Below are positions 6,697-6,763 of a stretch of 6,763 nt of DNA, piece after piece. Numbering within the stretch: the stretch's first letter is position 1; each line of letters begins with the position of its first letter. The position numbers and the translations under genes are program-made. The stretch lies in the NCBI GenBank assembly GCA_026397855.1, contig JAPLUA010000392.1, positions 1-6,763 of the forward strand. The letters run 5' to 3'. This DNA is from Verrucomicrobiota bacterium. GTDB lineage: Bacteria > Verrucomicrobiota > Verrucomicrobiia > Limisphaerales > UBA8199. Under the pieces are notes generated by a model. The model was not told the origin of the DNA. It searched no databases and worked only from the letters and a program-made list of their open reading frames with translations.

Positions 6697-6763
6697 CCAA
6701 TCCCAACGGGATTGAATCACCCAGCCCAGGGTTGTGCGCCGCGCGCTACCCTGGGTGACGCCC
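6697..6763. repeat. Palindromic intergenic repeat, copy 2 (reaches the window end)
   Basis: The second unit lies in the same orientation, 82 bp after copy 1, with a 15-bp AT-richer spacer (6682-6696). Hairpins are at 6698-6714 and 6725-6755. It differs from copy 1 at 6742 (C for A, in the loop) and 6745 (G for A, in the stem). The stem change turns a T-A pair into a T-G wobble, so the fold is kept. The unit runs to the last base of the window, so more copies may follow. Confidence 0.85.

Noticed and set aside
6615..6763. CRISPR array
   Set aside because: The repeats are 67 bp with a single 15-bp spacer; CRISPR repeats are shorter and spacers longer, and no cas gene is present.

Overview
The window is a GC-rich bacterial chromosome segment in which every intact gene lies on the + strand. 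The style of the proteins suggests the Verrucomicrobiota/Planctomycetota group, most likely a verrucomicrobium: a YncE-type propeller fused to a phosphatase, a 'cysteine synthase-like' PLP enzyme of about 500 residues, exported proteins with processing sites such as 'LLRAQ', little use of Shine-Dalgarno sites, and short palindromic repeats between genes. This placement is inferred from protein character, not from a search.

Layout. (a) Bases 2-253 hold the 3' end of a DinG/XPD-type DNA helicase gene, with helicase motif VI visible. (b) Bases 349-798 encode a small exported SleB/CwlJ-type cell wall hydrolase. (c) Bases 929-3559 encode a large lipoprotein that joins an N-terminal beta-propeller to a C-terminal phosphoesterase of the alkaline phosphatase superfamily. 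(d) Bases 3577-5118 encode a fold-type II PLP enzyme; its start may really be at 3658. (e) Bases 5150-5833 encode a lipoprotein resembling DUF2959. (f) Bases 5835-6470 encode a small exported protein of unknown function. (g) From 6471 to the end there is no intact gene. This stretch holds a frameshifted, 5'-truncated remnant of the C-terminus of a DNA methyltransferase-like gene on the - strand, then two copies of a 67-bp palindromic repeat.

Genes c to f are closely spaced (17, 31 and 1 nt), so they could be cotranscribed, but only e and f look translationally coupled. No single pathway links them. c and e are predicted lipoproteins and b and f are exported, so much of the window serves the cell envelope; d is a cytoplasmic amino-acid-type enzyme.

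I see no defence island, CRISPR array, tRNA, rRNA or transposase gene. The least explained sequence is at the right end: the two repeats, whose two base differences preserve the predicted hairpin, and the broken methyltransferase tail that stops exactly where the first repeat begins. A second cluster of short inverted repeats lies inside the coding sequence for the N-terminal extension of gene f.
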